DNA of 64,000 bases from Multifurca ochricompacta (lineage: Eukaryota; Basidiomycota; Agaricomycetes; Russulales; Russulaceae). Of this stretch, positions 54,493 to 64,000 are shown piece by piece (the first letter of the stretch is position 1; each line of letters opens with the position of its first letter). Below the pieces are notes generated by a model. The model was given only the letters and a program-made list of their open reading frames with translations. It was not told the DNA's origin and ran no database searches. A program made the position numbers and the translations under genes. Location: the NCBI GenBank assembly GCA_022496185.1, contig WTXG01000089.1, positions 1 to 64,000 on the forward strand, in the 5' to 3' direction.

Positions 54493-55550
54493 TGTGACAT
54501 TTATTGTGGTTTTGTGTTTATGAATTACTTCATGTTTTTGGGTTTTTTGAATGATTTCTGTTACCTACACTTGATAACTAAGTACCTTATTATCTGTGTC
54601 TAGGTCTGTACAAATATTGGGGATGCAGCCCTTCCTATCCACACCAATGTCCCTCTCTGTGCCATCTAGACTACCTCCTATGATGTAGCTATGACATGGC
54701 CATGATGATGTCCCAATGCTGTTGCTCTTAGGTCTAGATAGTTGTATTAGCTCACTGTCTGTCTGCTGTGTACTTAAATGGACCTACTAGAATCTGGAGA
54801 CAGACCCTAAAGTCTGTTCTCCTGTACCCAATACAGGTGTATAGATCCCCAACCAAAGAGGCCCCCACTTGAGCCCCTAAGCTGCGCCTTAGGAGTCTTC
54901 ATCCACTCATCTTGTGATGGGACTGAGCATCCTCATTCAATTTCGCCTTCTGTGCATGCCCACTGTGACTTGCAGGGCTTGAACAATCCAGTCTTGACCA
55001 TTGATATCTTGGCTACAAAGCTTGATCCTCCTTGACACAAACTGACCCTGTACACAGCTAGCACCTGGCTGTGACATTAGACAGACTTACAGACTTCACA
55101 AGAAATAGTACTACTCACCCAGAAAACACAAGGTGATGATGACATGTCCCCTTGCACAAACCCGAAACAACCACGCCTTATTCAGCACGAGAACCCCAGA
55201 CCCCTTGGCCTCCTCGACAGATGATGAATCCCTCAACTACCAGTCACCAGAATGAAACCTACCAGAAAAGTCAGCCAGACAAAGATTTGGAGACATACCA
55301 TTCGAAACCAAAATCACTTTGCATTACTCACAAGCGATTCCCCTGCTGAAAGCCCCCAAACTGAAACCCCCACAGCACCTCTCCCATCCAGACCTCCACC
55401 CCCTTTTGAAGAAATGGCTACTATCACACTTACTGAACCAGGATGAACACATACCCAACTTAGCCACCCCATGAGACAACCAAAGAATGATCCTCCCAAT
55501 TTAGGAGGCCCACCAGGAGGAAGTCCAGGAGGACACCCTGGAGGGAATCC
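54493..55550 (+). mobile_element. 5' LTR (LTR4-like) and start of an unassigned LTR retrotransposon
   Basis: LTR 54493-55076, TGTGACATTTATTG...CACCTGGCTGTGACA, sharing its 3' third with LTR4 (33464-34124) but with a diverged 5' part. Internal sequence follows: TTAGACAGACTTACAGACTT, a possible PBS of which ACAGACTT is complementary to AAGTCTGT in R. Then gag-like sequence. Cut at 55551 by a copia LTR. Confidence 0.7.
55077..55550 (+). pseudogene. Putative gag N-terminus of the LTR4-like element
   Basis: Short frames rich in Pro, Thr and Gln: MHKPETTTPYSAREPQTPWP, then SDSPAESPQTETPTAPLPSR and FEEMATITLTEPG, then NDPPNLGGPPGGSPGGHPGG. Low-complexity Pro/Gly-rich composition and position just after an LTR fit a gag N-terminus. 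No conserved domain recognised. Confidence 0.45.
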
Positions 55551-56051
55551 TGTTGAACACAGAAGATGTTCAGTGATGCTTCAGGCATCAGGTGATTAGA
55601 TTGGCTACTTGTAGATTAGATAAGATATCGGAGTTCTGGACTTTTTACATTATCATTATTACTTTCTTTCTCACATTCCGCAGTAGCTGACTGATGCACC
55701 ATGTAACATGTGATTTCTGTAGTGGCCAATGGCCTTTCTCCTCATGTTTACTGTTTGGACTTTGTCCGGCACTTGTGGACTTATTCCCAGTGCACAGACC
55801 ATCCCTTGAAGAATATTATAAAGGGTGTCTGTTTCGTCTCTTACACTTCAGAGTTTCTTTCTATCCTGAAGTGTAAGTCCTATCTACTCTACTCTCTACT
55901 TCCCTTAGACTAATGCTCTATGTAGCACTTGTCTTTTCTAGGTCAGTAGTGTAGTAATACAGAGTTTCTTCTATCTCTGAATCACTTGTCTTTTCTAGCC
56001 TAACACGCTAACCACCTACAGTCAGTATGCTGCGCACATGCCTGTTCTACA
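55551..56051 (+). mobile_element. Copia LTR, plus strand
   Basis: 501 bp, TGTTGAACACAGAAG...CATGCCTGTTCTACA. Left flank AATCC and right flank CCAGT do not match, so no duplication is seen. TATA region altered to TATTATAAAGG near 55814-55824. Confidence 0.88.
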
Positions 56052-56223
56052 CCAGTATCTTGGTTCAACAATATCAACCCCTGGCAACTGGAGGGAATAG
56101 ACTATAGATAGGGGGTACCAGTGTTAGTCCAGTATGGTGAGCTGAATTTGCCAGTACAGTTGGCAATAGCATGGAAATTGACCTAAGAGCAGAGCAAGCG
56201 CAAATATGAGTAAAAGCAATTGT
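56052..56223. other. 172-bp segment between two opposed copia LTRs, unidentified
   Basis: No ORF longer than a few tens of codons; one frame reads SWFNNINPWQLEGIDYR. It may be more of the LTR4-like element's gag. Nothing else recognisable. Confidence 0.4.
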
Positions 56224-56709
56224 TGTAAAACAGGCATGATGTGCAGCATACTGACTGGAAAGACAAGTATACTTCAGAGGTTGAAGAAACTCTGTATTAC
56301 TATTCTACTGACCTGGAAAGACAAGTATCTACAAGAGATGTTAGTCAAGGTAAGATAGAAAGTATAGTAGAAACTTACACTTCAGAGGTTGAAGAAACTC
56401 TGAAGTGAAAGAGATGAAACAGACACCCTTATATACCCATGGGGGCCAGGGGAAATGGTCTGTGTGCACTGGGAATAAGTCCACAAGTGCCAGACAATAA
56501 GAATGAGGGACAAAGGCCATTGGCCTAGGGAGAATCACATGCTATACTATGCATTACTAAGGTACATCAGTCAGCTACTGCAGAATGTGAGAAAGAAAGT
56601 AATAATGATATAGTAAAGAGTCCAAAACTCTGATATCTAATCTAGTCCACAAAGTAGCTAATCTAATCTCCTGATGCCTGAAGCATCACCAAACACATCC
56701 TGTGTTCAA
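56224..56709 (-). mobile_element. Copia LTR, minus strand
   Basis: 486 bp; plus strand starts TGTAAAACAGGCATG and ends GTGTTCAACA. Flanks AATTGT and AGTTT are not a match. The right flank is gypsy RT (G8). Confidence 0.87.
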
Positions 56710-57300
56710 CAAGTTTGCTAAGTTTGTCCAGGATGCAATGCACTTTATTGCAATGGTTCTGAAGGTTCTGGTCAGTATGGATTAGGATGTCATCCATATA
56801 GACCATGAACCAAGCCCTTCCTGAGGCATCATGTTCATTTAATTCTTCTTGGAATTCTGCATTCATCATTGTTGAAATGTTGTGGGAGAGTTCGTCAAGC
56901 CAAAGAACATGACATTAGGTTCATAGAGGCTGCGATTTGTTTTGAATGCTGCCTTCCAGCAATCTTCCAGTGCTATCTGAACATTATTATAACCCCATCA
57001 GATGTCCATCTTTGTGAAGAGCATGCTTCTGCAAACTTGATCAATTAGCTTGGGGATCAGCAGAAGTGGATACATATTCTGAATGGTCCAGTCATTTAGT
57101 TTTCAGTAGTCTTGGACCAGTCACAGTTTCCCATCCTTCTTTTTGATAAAGAAAAATGGCAAGGCATAAGGGGACTTTGATTCTTGTATGTACCCCTTCT
57201 GCAAGTGTTCTTCCAGGAAGCTGTTTAGTGCATCTTGTTCTCCTGGTCCGAGCAGGTAGATCTTGCAATCCAGGGTATAGTGATTGTCAAGGGGTTTCAT

Positions 57301-58735
57301 ACCTGCGCAGGTAAGTGCCGCGGGTTTTGCCAGGTACGGGTATGGGTATATGGCTCCCAACCCGTGGAAACCCGTACCTGTGTGGCAGGTTTGGCAGGTA
57401 TAGGTGCCAATTATGCATTGACAAGATCAGTAGAATTTCCAAGATAAAACACATCTGCAGCCACAAAAATACAAGATCTCGTCTGATGTATGCTACAGGG
57501 TAGCATTAAATATGTTCTAGTATTATCCTACAAAATATCAAAGAAGATTAACAGTGCGATGTAAAATAAAATCCTTATCAGTGATCCACTTTCTTGAAAA
57601 CCATGATACATCTGTTTTATTAATGTGTGACCAATTCTGCTGGTCTGGCACTATCTAAAATACACTCTAGACTAATATAGACTATTCTATAATCTAATTA
57701 TCAAATTACTTTATTGAAACAAGGCCCATGTGTGTCTACAAGCTGCATGGGGCAGCGACTACATTGCATCGCATGGTGGTCTGACCTCCTTCCTATTAAG
57801 GAAGGTTGACTTAAATGCACAAGGACAGTTGCGCTTGTATGAAATGAAACCAGAATAATAAAATAATAATGTAAATAAAGGATCCTTTTAATCTTCTGAA
57901 CATAAACCAACAATATTTGAGGGATCTTGAGTAGCCATAAATGAATGCATTGTGTCCAAGTGCTTATCTCCTTGACCGGGATGGCCTGGGCCATTTATCC
58001 AAATGCACAGAAACGCAAAGAACAGTCACGCTCGTATAAAATTGAAACCAGAATAATAAAATAAAAATGGAATAATAAATTATCTTAATCTTATGAACAT
58101 AAAATAGGAATCTTTGAGGGATCTTGAGTAGCCATAAATGAACACATTGTGTCCAAGTGCGTATCTCCTTGACCGGGATGTCCCGGGCTGGATATCTGAA
58201 ATGCACGATGCAAGTAAAGAACTTGCACACATTTCATTTTATGAGTAACCCAGGTATCAAAACAATTACCAGGGGTTACCCCTGCAAATTGCTATGTGTT
58301 CATCAAATTATTTTGCATTCTGTGTGGTTATCTGACAGGCTTTTCATCAATGTTCTATAACATCCTATCTAATCATCTCTTGATACTGTATTTTAGTTGT
58401 GCTTGTATAAAATTGAAAGCAGAATAATAAAATAAAAATGGAATAATGAATTATCTTAATCTTCTGAACATAAAATAGAGTCATTGAGGGATCTTAAGCA
58501 GCCACAAATGAATGTGCTGTGTATCTTCTTGGTCCGGGAAGGCCCGGGCTGGGTATCCGAAATGCGTGATGCAAGTAAAGAACTTGCATGCGTTTTCACA
58601 GGTGACCTGTGGGTAACCCGCAGGTTACCCGTACCATAGTGACGGGTATGGGTATGGGTAGGGTACCAACAAGGATACCCCAGGGTTACCCCTGCCAATC
58701 ACTACCAGGGTAGCAGGTGCATCTGATTTTAACTT
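57301..58735. mobile_element. Repeat-rich DNA element in G8, hAT-like but poorly bounded
   Basis: It interrupts G8 RT. Flanking octamers GGTTTCAT (57293-57300) and GATTTTAT (58736-58743) match at 6 of 8, the two differences being transitions, which would be a decayed hAT-type duplication. Ends are rich in GGTAC/ACGGGT and CCTGC motifs in both orientations, like the subterminal parts of the hAT element at 9290. A block near 57720-57830 resembles 9640-9720 (CCTTCCTAT..AGGAAGGT). No transposase. Exact ends and inverted repeats are uncertain. Confidence 0.55.
57830..58600 (+). repeat. Three imperfect repeats of about 180-200 bp
   Basis: Units near 57830-58010, 58028-58230 and 58395-58600. Each runs from gcTTGTATAAAATTGAAACC through AGAATAATAAAATAA, TTAATCTTCTGAACATAAA and GAGGGATCTTGAGTAGCC, to CTCCTTGACCGGGATG and a TGCAAGTAAAGAACTTGCA palindrome (last two units). 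Between units 2 and 3 lies about 165 bp of unrelated sequence. Confidence 0.85.
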
Positions 58736-58832
58736 GATTTTATGATCCCAAGGCCACAAGGCTGGGAATCATTGTGCTTCTTTGTCACTGAAGACTTTCT
58801 GATGTTGATGGTATTCCTGTGGCATGATCTGA

Positions 58833-59424
58833 TGTTATGTCCGGTGCGGGATGTTCCACACGACTTGTGTGACAGCGTTCATTCGTTATCAGGTAAGGGG
58901 CCAATAGGGCTCCTTGGAGTGCGTTATGGAAGAGTCAAAGTCAAAGAGGCTGTACTCTAAGACAATGTTGATCGGAAAGTACCGAAGTACTTGGTGAGAT
59001 GGTCGAGTCAAAGCGTTCAAAGGGAAGTCCGGAAGACAAGCACCGATGTATTCAATAAGTCGAGTCTGAGGTCTACAATGTAGTTACAGTGGACTTATAT
59101 ACGTAATTGAATGAGTGTCTAAAGATAAGAAACACAGAGTCAAGTGGGCCCAAATATACGAAAGTGGAGGGCGTAAAGCCTGGCTTCTGATAGGGAATTA
59201 AGTAAGTGTCCGGTCGTAAAGATAAGAGATAGAAGATAACGGATAAGAAGCCAATCATGAGCAAAGTAATATAAACAAAGACAAAGCCGATCACGGGGAG
59301 GGAAGCAGGGCATGTGACAGGTCCCAGGAAGGGGACGTGATCAAGAAATGTAAGGTAGGGGGACGGGTAGGGTCGTTACTGGGGATCGTGAAGAAAAGTG
59401 GGTTGCTAGGCAGGGGTTGTAACA
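58833..59424 (-). repeat. G9 3' LTR (LTR1 type)
   Basis: 592 bp; plus strand TGTTATGTCCGGTGCGGG...GGGTTGTAACA. TATA complement near 59096-59103, AAGTCGAGTCT (R start complement) at about 59057-59067. Confidence 0.93.
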
Positions 59425-59454
59425 TCACCCCTCTTCTGGCTCTAGCTGACCCAG

Positions 59455-60693
59455 CTAGAAACGACTCGTACCATCATCATCCTGCACCAGGTCCAAGTAA
59501 TCATCGGCTACATTATGATTGTCCATGGTGTAATTCTCCTTGTCCTCATCCTGGGGACACCTGTGTGTGCAGAGGAAACCATAAGGGCTGCACTGTCCAC
59601 ATGAGTGACAGAGGTTGTGGACAGGGCAGTCCAGCTCACAATGCCCCACATTGTGATGCAGGCACTTGCTGCACCAACCGGACGGGTTGATGATTGTCGG
59701 GGAACACCTACACAGCGGAAAATGCAGAACTGACTCCAGTGCAGGTTGCTGTGACAGTGGTGACACCACTTGCGGTTGAGGGGACAGTTCCAGCTGATAT
59801 GGTACTTACTGTCACACCGCCAACATGTTCTCCACGGGGATTCTCGTGCATCTGCGGCATCTTGAATCAATTGGGCAACAACCTTGGTGCAGCCCCTAGC
59901 AATCGTGGAGGGAGAGGTCGTGCGTATGTGTCAGCATACCTCTCGGCGATGGTCTGGTACGCATCCCCTGTTTCCAACCTCTTCCGGATCTCTACCAACT
60001 CCTGTTCGACCTGGAACATCCCGCTGGTCAATCTCGTCATCATCTTCGCATGTTCCTTGTACTGCTTGTTGAGTGTTGTATGCAGTGTCAGGTTCTTCCG
60101 CAGCCTCATTACCTTGGCTTTGAGGTGCGGGAGACGCATGTCGTTCAGTACTTCATCGATTGCAAAGGCGCGGGAATCTTCCGCGGCCAAATGTCCCAAC
60201 TGCTCGTCACTCATCGTGTGATGTAGTCGTCCTGTATAGCGTTCTTCCAAGTAGACCGGGGCCCCATAGATGGGACCATTCTTCTTCATGCACCCTGTGA
60301 CATCCATTCCTCCATTGGTATAGAAGATGTACTTAGCTATAGCCTTGGTGCCATCCGCCATGGTGATCTCAAGTGGGAAGTACATTGACGAGTTTGGGTT
60401 GTTGGCAAAGAATGGGAACTCGGGGACTTCATTGTCCATCTCCATGCCTACCAAGTCATTTGGGTGCAGCTCTTTGCAATGTTCAAAGTTGTTGTTGGGG
60501 TTGGGTGACTGGTTCTTAACACATTCTTCTGCAGCTTCATAGTCGATGGGAGAGGAGGGACGAGTGGAGGGATGAGCGGAAGGGAAGGCTTCCACAACCA
60601 CAGCAGTGGCGGTGAAGGCATCAATGGCAGCAGAGGCAGCAATGAAGGAGGAAGACATATTGGTGTGTGGTTAGGACGTTGCTGGTGAAGCAT
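59455..60693 (-). pseudogene. G9 extra ORF after pol: coiled coil plus four zinc-knuckle-like motifs (reference copy)
   Basis: About 413 codons from MLHQQRPNHTPI (60693) or MSSSFIAASAAIDAF (60658). 59867-60658 is open for 263 aa: DYEAAEECVKNQSPNPN, VPEFPFFANNPNSSMYFPLE, ADGTKAIAKYIFYTNGGMDV, YGAPVYLEERYTGRLHHTMS, then a heptad-rich segment (about residues 165-235) with LKAKVMRLRKNLTLH and FQVEQELVEIRKRLETGDAY. After one or two frameshifts: CWRCDSKYHISWNC and CHHCHSNLHWSQFC, both C-x2-C-x4-H-x4-C, then CSKCLHHNVGHCELDC (C-x2-C-x6-H-x4-C) and CHSCGQCSPYGFLCTHRC; end VQDDDGTSRF. Position and strand suggest expression from the genomic RNA. Not recognised as a known family; a nucleic-acid-binding, oligomeric protein is inferred. 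Confidence 0.85.
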
Positions 60694-60729
60694 TGTTCTG
60701 GGGGAACGTTGGGAGCCTGCCTTTCTTTT

Positions 60730-61160
60730 AACTGTTTTTGGGCGCCTGGGGATGTCGTAAATGGAACTCCGTGATCAGGTCCAGGGCAAAGATATCCCCG
60801 GCTGGTTCCCACGAGTTGTCAGAGTCTGGGAAACCCTTCCACTTGATCAGGTAATACAGCTTGCACCCTTGGCCCTGTCGCTTTGAGTCTAGAATGCGTT
60901 CTACTTCCCACTCCTCTTCTCCGTTGATAAGGTCAGGTGGGGGTCCCGGGAAGTTCTCCCATGAATGGAGGTTTCCTTATATGGGGTCAGGAGCTTGGCG
61001 TGGAAGACGGGATGGATCTTCCATTTCGGCGGCAGTTGTAGTTCATATGATACATCTGACAGCTTCCTTGTGATCTGGAAGGGCCTGTGATGTCGGGGCG
61101 CTAGTTTGGCTGAGGGATGTGACGTATGAATGTTTTTCCCTCGAGCCACACCCAGTCAGT
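60730..61160 (-). pseudogene. G9 integrase tail and chromodomain
   Basis: Frame 60901-61149: NIHTSHPSAKLAPRHHRPFQ, SYELQLPPKWKIHPVFHAKL, LTPYKETSIHG, then PHLTLSTEKRSGK in a slipped frame where EEEWEVERILDS is expected. Chromodomain core LYYLIKWKGFPDSDNSWEPA on 60785-60860. About three frameshifts. Confidence 0.85.
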
Positions 61161-62033
61161 CTATTGGTCTGATAAGGTGTGAAAGTACTTGGTTGTGTGG
61201 TCAGAAGTTGCTGTGCCTTTGCCAGGTTGTCATTGGCTGATTGTCGTAACTCTTCCCATTGGCTTATCCATTGGGTTACTGAAGGGACTTTAGTGGGCTT
61301 ATCTGTCCACGTGGTGTGCGGGGTCCAGCCCATGATAAGGGAGAAGGGGGTGGCCTTCGTGGTGCCATTGGGCCATGAGTTGTGAGCAAACTCCGCAGTT
61401 GATAGCCATTCTGCCCAGTCATCTTGTCTGCTGTTGCACCAGAACCGAAGGTATTGTTCAAGCCATTGATTTGTCCGCTCAGACTGTCCGTCCGTTTGTG
61501 GATGGTAAGCTGTGGAGATATTTTGCGCAATGTCTAACGTCTTGCACAGGGCTTTGGCAAACGTTGACGTGAACCTGGTGTCACGGTCGGATATAATCTT
61601 CTTGGGGAGTCCATAGTGGCAGTATACATGATTCAGGTATAACTTTGCCACTCCTTCGGCTGTGATAGTCTCATTGCAGGGAATGAACAGGGCTGCTTTG
61701 GAGCAATCGTGGTCAGTGATTGTGAGGATGGTGTCGAAGCCCTGTGATTTGGGTAGTTTGACGATAAAATCCATGGCAATGGTCTGAAAGGGGGTCGATG
61801 TAATGGGAGTGATGGGGTGTATTGGTGGGACTCTTGGGTGTGTGTTAACCTTGTTTGCCTGACACGCTGCACATCCTTGCACATAACTCTCAACGTCCTT
61901 TTTCATGTTGGGCCACCAATAGTCTCTTTTGGCCAGGGCGTAGGTGTTATGAATGCCGGGGTGTCCTGCAGAGGGAAGGTCATGGTGAAAATGGATCACC
62001 CCCCTCTTAATGTTGTTGCCACCGGTGACAACC
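61043..62033 (-). CDS. G9 integrase (open frame of 318 aa, zinc finger and DDE core)
   Basis: A single open frame 61043-61999 covers the whole zinc-binding and catalytic part. HFHHDLPSAGHPG...CAACQANK gives H-H-C-C. MDFIVKLPKSQGFDTILTIT holds Asp 1, IISDRDTRFTSTFAKALCK Asp 2 and YHPQTDGQSERTNQWLEQYL the Glu. The C-terminal part SANDNLAKAQQLLTTQPSTF leads on to the tail, lost to a frameshift near 61150. It inserts cDNA into the genome. The start Met is internal to pol; the true protein would come from a gag-pol precursor, cut here by the solo LTR at 62034. Confidence 0.85.
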
Positions 62034-62617
62034 TGTTATGACCCCTGCCTAGCAACCCGATTTTCTTCACGATCCCAGCGACGACCCTACCCGTCCCCCT
62101 ACTTTACATTTCCTGATCACGTCCCCTTCCTGGGATCCGTCACATGCTTTACTTCCTTCCCCGTGATTGACTTTGTCTCTGTTTGCCTCGCTTTGTCTAT
62201 GGTTGACTCCTCTTCTCTTATCTCCTATCCCTTATCGTACAACCGGACACTTACTTAGTTCCCTATCAGAAGCTAGGCTCTACGCCCTTCGCTTTCGTAT
62301 ATTTGGGCCCACATGACTCCGTTCTCTTATCTCGTAGACGCCCATTCGATTGCGTATATAAGTCCGCTGTAACTACAATGTAGACCTCAGACTCGACTTA
62401 TTGAATACATCGGTGTTTGTCTTCTGGACTTCCCCTTGAAATCTCTGACTCGATCGTCTCAGTGCTTTTGGCACTTTCCGCTCAACATTGTCACTCAGGA
62501 ACAGCCCCGTTGACTTTGACTCATCCACTCACACTCCAAGGGGTCCTATTGATCTCTTATCTGAACATACGAAGCTGTCGCACAAGTCGTGCAGAACGTC
62601 TCGCACCGGACGTAACA
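62034..62617 (+). mobile_element. LTR1 solo LTR in G9 pol
   Basis: 584 bp, TGTTATGACCCCTGCC...CACCGGACGTAACA, exact duplication CAACC at 62029-62033 and 62618-62622; pol rejoins across it (VTGG-DNIKRG region). TATATAAG near 62354-62361 and AGACTCGACTT near 62389-62399. Confidence 0.94.
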
Positions 62618-63250
62618 CAACCAGTCGATCGCCGTCTTTCCACCAAAGGCTGTTGACTTCCTTTAAGTTGTGTGCATTGGCCCATGAACAGCACAGTTCT
62701 TGGTTCATATCTTGGGAAACCTGTGCCCATAGGTCCATATCGTGGAGGCTGACTATGGCAGTTTTTGCAAACACTTCCTCCGGGAGGACGGTGATGTCAT
62801 TATTGTCATCCTCGCCTGTGTGCATGTCTGGTCTGCGTGACAGTGCATCCGCTCTGGCGTTCTGGCTTCCAGCAATGTGTTTCAGGGTGAAGTTATATTC
62901 TTCTAACTCCAAAACTTCTCATGCCACATGTCAACTGATTTTGTGGGGTTCCTTCCAATACAATAGGTTGGAATAGTTGGTGTGGATGATGGTCTTATGT
63001 GGGGTTCCGGCCAGGTAAGGTCACCAGTGTCGCAATGCCTTAACTATGGCTAGGAGTTCCCTATCCCAGATGTCATAGTTCCGCTTGGCTGGGGAGAAGG
63101 TCTCAGAGTAGTATGCCACTGGGTGAAGTACCTTGTGTGGCATCTCTCTGGTATAATACAGCTCCATTTGCAAAGTGAGAGGCATCTACTTCCAATTCGA
63201 AAGGATGACGCAGATCTGGTTGGATGAGTACAGGCTCAGAGCCGACTAGG
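62618..63250 (-). pseudogene. G9 RNase H and linker
   Basis: Frame 62529-62912: LEEYNFTLKHIAGSQNARAD, ALSRRPDMHTGEDDNNDITV, VSLHDMDLWAQVSQDMNQEL, NSLWWKDGDRLV. Upstream pieces give [16 protein letters not shown] (63045-63090) and [20 protein letters not shown] (63170-63230). Several frameshifts. Confidence 0.84.
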
Positions 63251-64000
63251 TCCTGATCTGTTCAAACGCTTGTTGTTGTGCTGAACTCCAATGCCATGGC
63301 ACGTCCTTTTTCAAGAGATCGTTCAGTGGTCGTGTGATGCCTGAGAATCCTTTGACAAAAGCAGTCGGTCGGTAGAAGTTACAGAACCCAATGAATGACC
63401 GGACATCTTTGACACAGGTCGGCACTGGCCACTCCCGGATCCCCTGTACTTTAACGGGATCCATGTGCACTTGTCCTCTTTCTAAGATGACTCCTAGGTA
63501 CTCAACACTTTGTTGTTCAAAAGAGCACTTGGTGGGTTTGAGGTACAGGTCGTGTTCTTGGAGTATATCTAATACCTGATGCACATGGTCTCAGTGGTGA
63601 TCTAGGTTGTCCGGGGTGGCTACCAGTATGTTGTCCATATAGACCACTACTTCTCCAGTAAGAATGAGATCACAGAAGATGTGGTTCATCATGGCTTGGA
63701 ACGTCGCTGGTGAGTTTGTAAGGCCAAAGAACATGACATTTGGTTCAAACAATCCTTGATTTGTTTTGAATGCCGCTTTACACTGATCGCCTTCCTTGAT
63801 TCTGACGTTATTGTATCCCCACCGCATGTCCATCTTTGAGAAGAGGGACTTATCCCTCATAGTGTCTATGAGTTCGGAATGAGCAGCAGGGGGTAGGCAT
63901 TCTTCACGGTGTGAGCATTAATTCGTCGATAATCCTGGACTGGCCGCAGCTTACTGTCCTTCTTCTTGATGAAGAAGAAGGGCGAGGCGTACTGCGACTT
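63246..64000 (-). pseudogene. G9 reverse transcriptase, incomplete at window end
   Basis: Frame 63591-63860: [59 protein letters not shown]. The catalytic motif reads YMDN at about 63633-63645 where relatives have YMDD, a G-to-A change that would inactivate it. Frame 63246-63584: [51 protein letters not shown]. At the window end, the FFFIKKKD(S)KLRPVQDY part is present near 63930-63990. Confidence 0.87.

Larger units (their letters stand above)
56710..58832 (-). pseudogene. G8: gypsy RT fragment, split by a DNA element
   Basis: Minus strand, from 58832: HQHQKVFSDKEAQ and PWDH (58743-58832), then after the insertion [36 protein letters not shown] (57121-57280), [34 protein letters not shown] and MVYMDDILIHTDQN (YMDD near 56787-56800). 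It is older and more diverged than G1-G9. Its left end is at the copia LTR and its right end at the G9 LTR. Confidence 0.8.
58833..64000 (-). mobile_element. G9: Ty3/gypsy chromovirus, runs off the window
   Basis: Minus strand: 3' LTR 58833-59424, extra ORF 59425-60693, chromodomain, integrase, RNase H and RT up to 64000; gag and 5' LTR lie outside. A solo LTR1 (62034-62617) splits integrase from RNase H. The integrase and extra ORF contain the longest open frames of the LTR1 family in this window. Confidence 0.92.

Noticed and set aside
59694..60221. 175-aa plus-strand ORF
   Set aside because: Antisense to the extra ORF of G9; the coiled coil and knuckles are on the minus strand.

Overview
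The window is almost wholly built from transposable elements; I find no host gene. A 28S/ITS2 rDNA fragment at 23246-23643 (minus strand) has the conserved sequence of Basidiomycota (Agaricomycotina-like) LSU. With chromodomain-bearing Ty3/gypsy elements and Ty1/copia elements whose PBS matches the initiator tRNA anticodon arm, this points to a basidiomycete fungus and a retrotransposon-packed, probably heterochromatic block.

Layout. 1-8321: a minus-strand Ty1/copia element (Cop-M), cut into pieces by nested solo LTRs and by a palindromic Tc1/mariner element. 8322-16256: a plus-strand copia element with both LTRs (Cop-B), carrying a hAT-type insertion (9290-10730) that holds a satellite and a tRNA-shaped sequence. 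16257-23245: plus-strand gypsy G1, lacking its 5' end. 23246-23643: rDNA pseudogene. 23644-39574: plus-strand gypsy G2 with both LTRs, interrupted by a complete copia element with a perfect 5-bp target duplication (Cop-A, 25072-31539) and two solo LTRs. 39575-40405: gypsy pol scrap G7. 40406-43210: minus-strand gypsy G5, 3' half. 43211-50621: minus-strand gypsy G3 with two near-identical LTRs. 50622-53945: plus-strand gypsy G4 of another family, with the best preserved pol. 53946-56709: an LTR/PBS remnant (G6), the 5' end of an unassigned LTR element, and two opposed copia LTRs. 56710-58832: gypsy pol scrap G8 split by a repeat-rich DNA element. 58833-64000: minus-strand gypsy G9, running off the window and holding a solo LTR.

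Five LTR types recur (names are mine). Copia LTR, about 500 bp, TGTTGA/C...ACA. LTR1/LTR2, about 580-600 bp, TGTTAC...GTAACA. LTR3, 573 bp, TGTCATGAAC...TTGTAACA. LTR4, TGTGA...GGCTGTGACA. LTR5, about 1.27 kb, TGTTACGACC...ATTACA. Eight insertions keep an exact 5-bp duplication at both ends, so their order of arrival can be read directly.

The LTR1/LTR2 gypsy elements encode gag, then protease-RT-RNase H-integrase-chromodomain, then an extra same-strand ORF before the 3' LTR (coiled coil plus a run of zinc-knuckle-like motifs) that I do not recognise. They also carry an 11-nt PBS complementary to the predicted 5' end of their own transcript, as in Tf1-type self-priming. Nearly all reading frames are broken by single-base indels and stops, so coding entries are given as pseudogenes.
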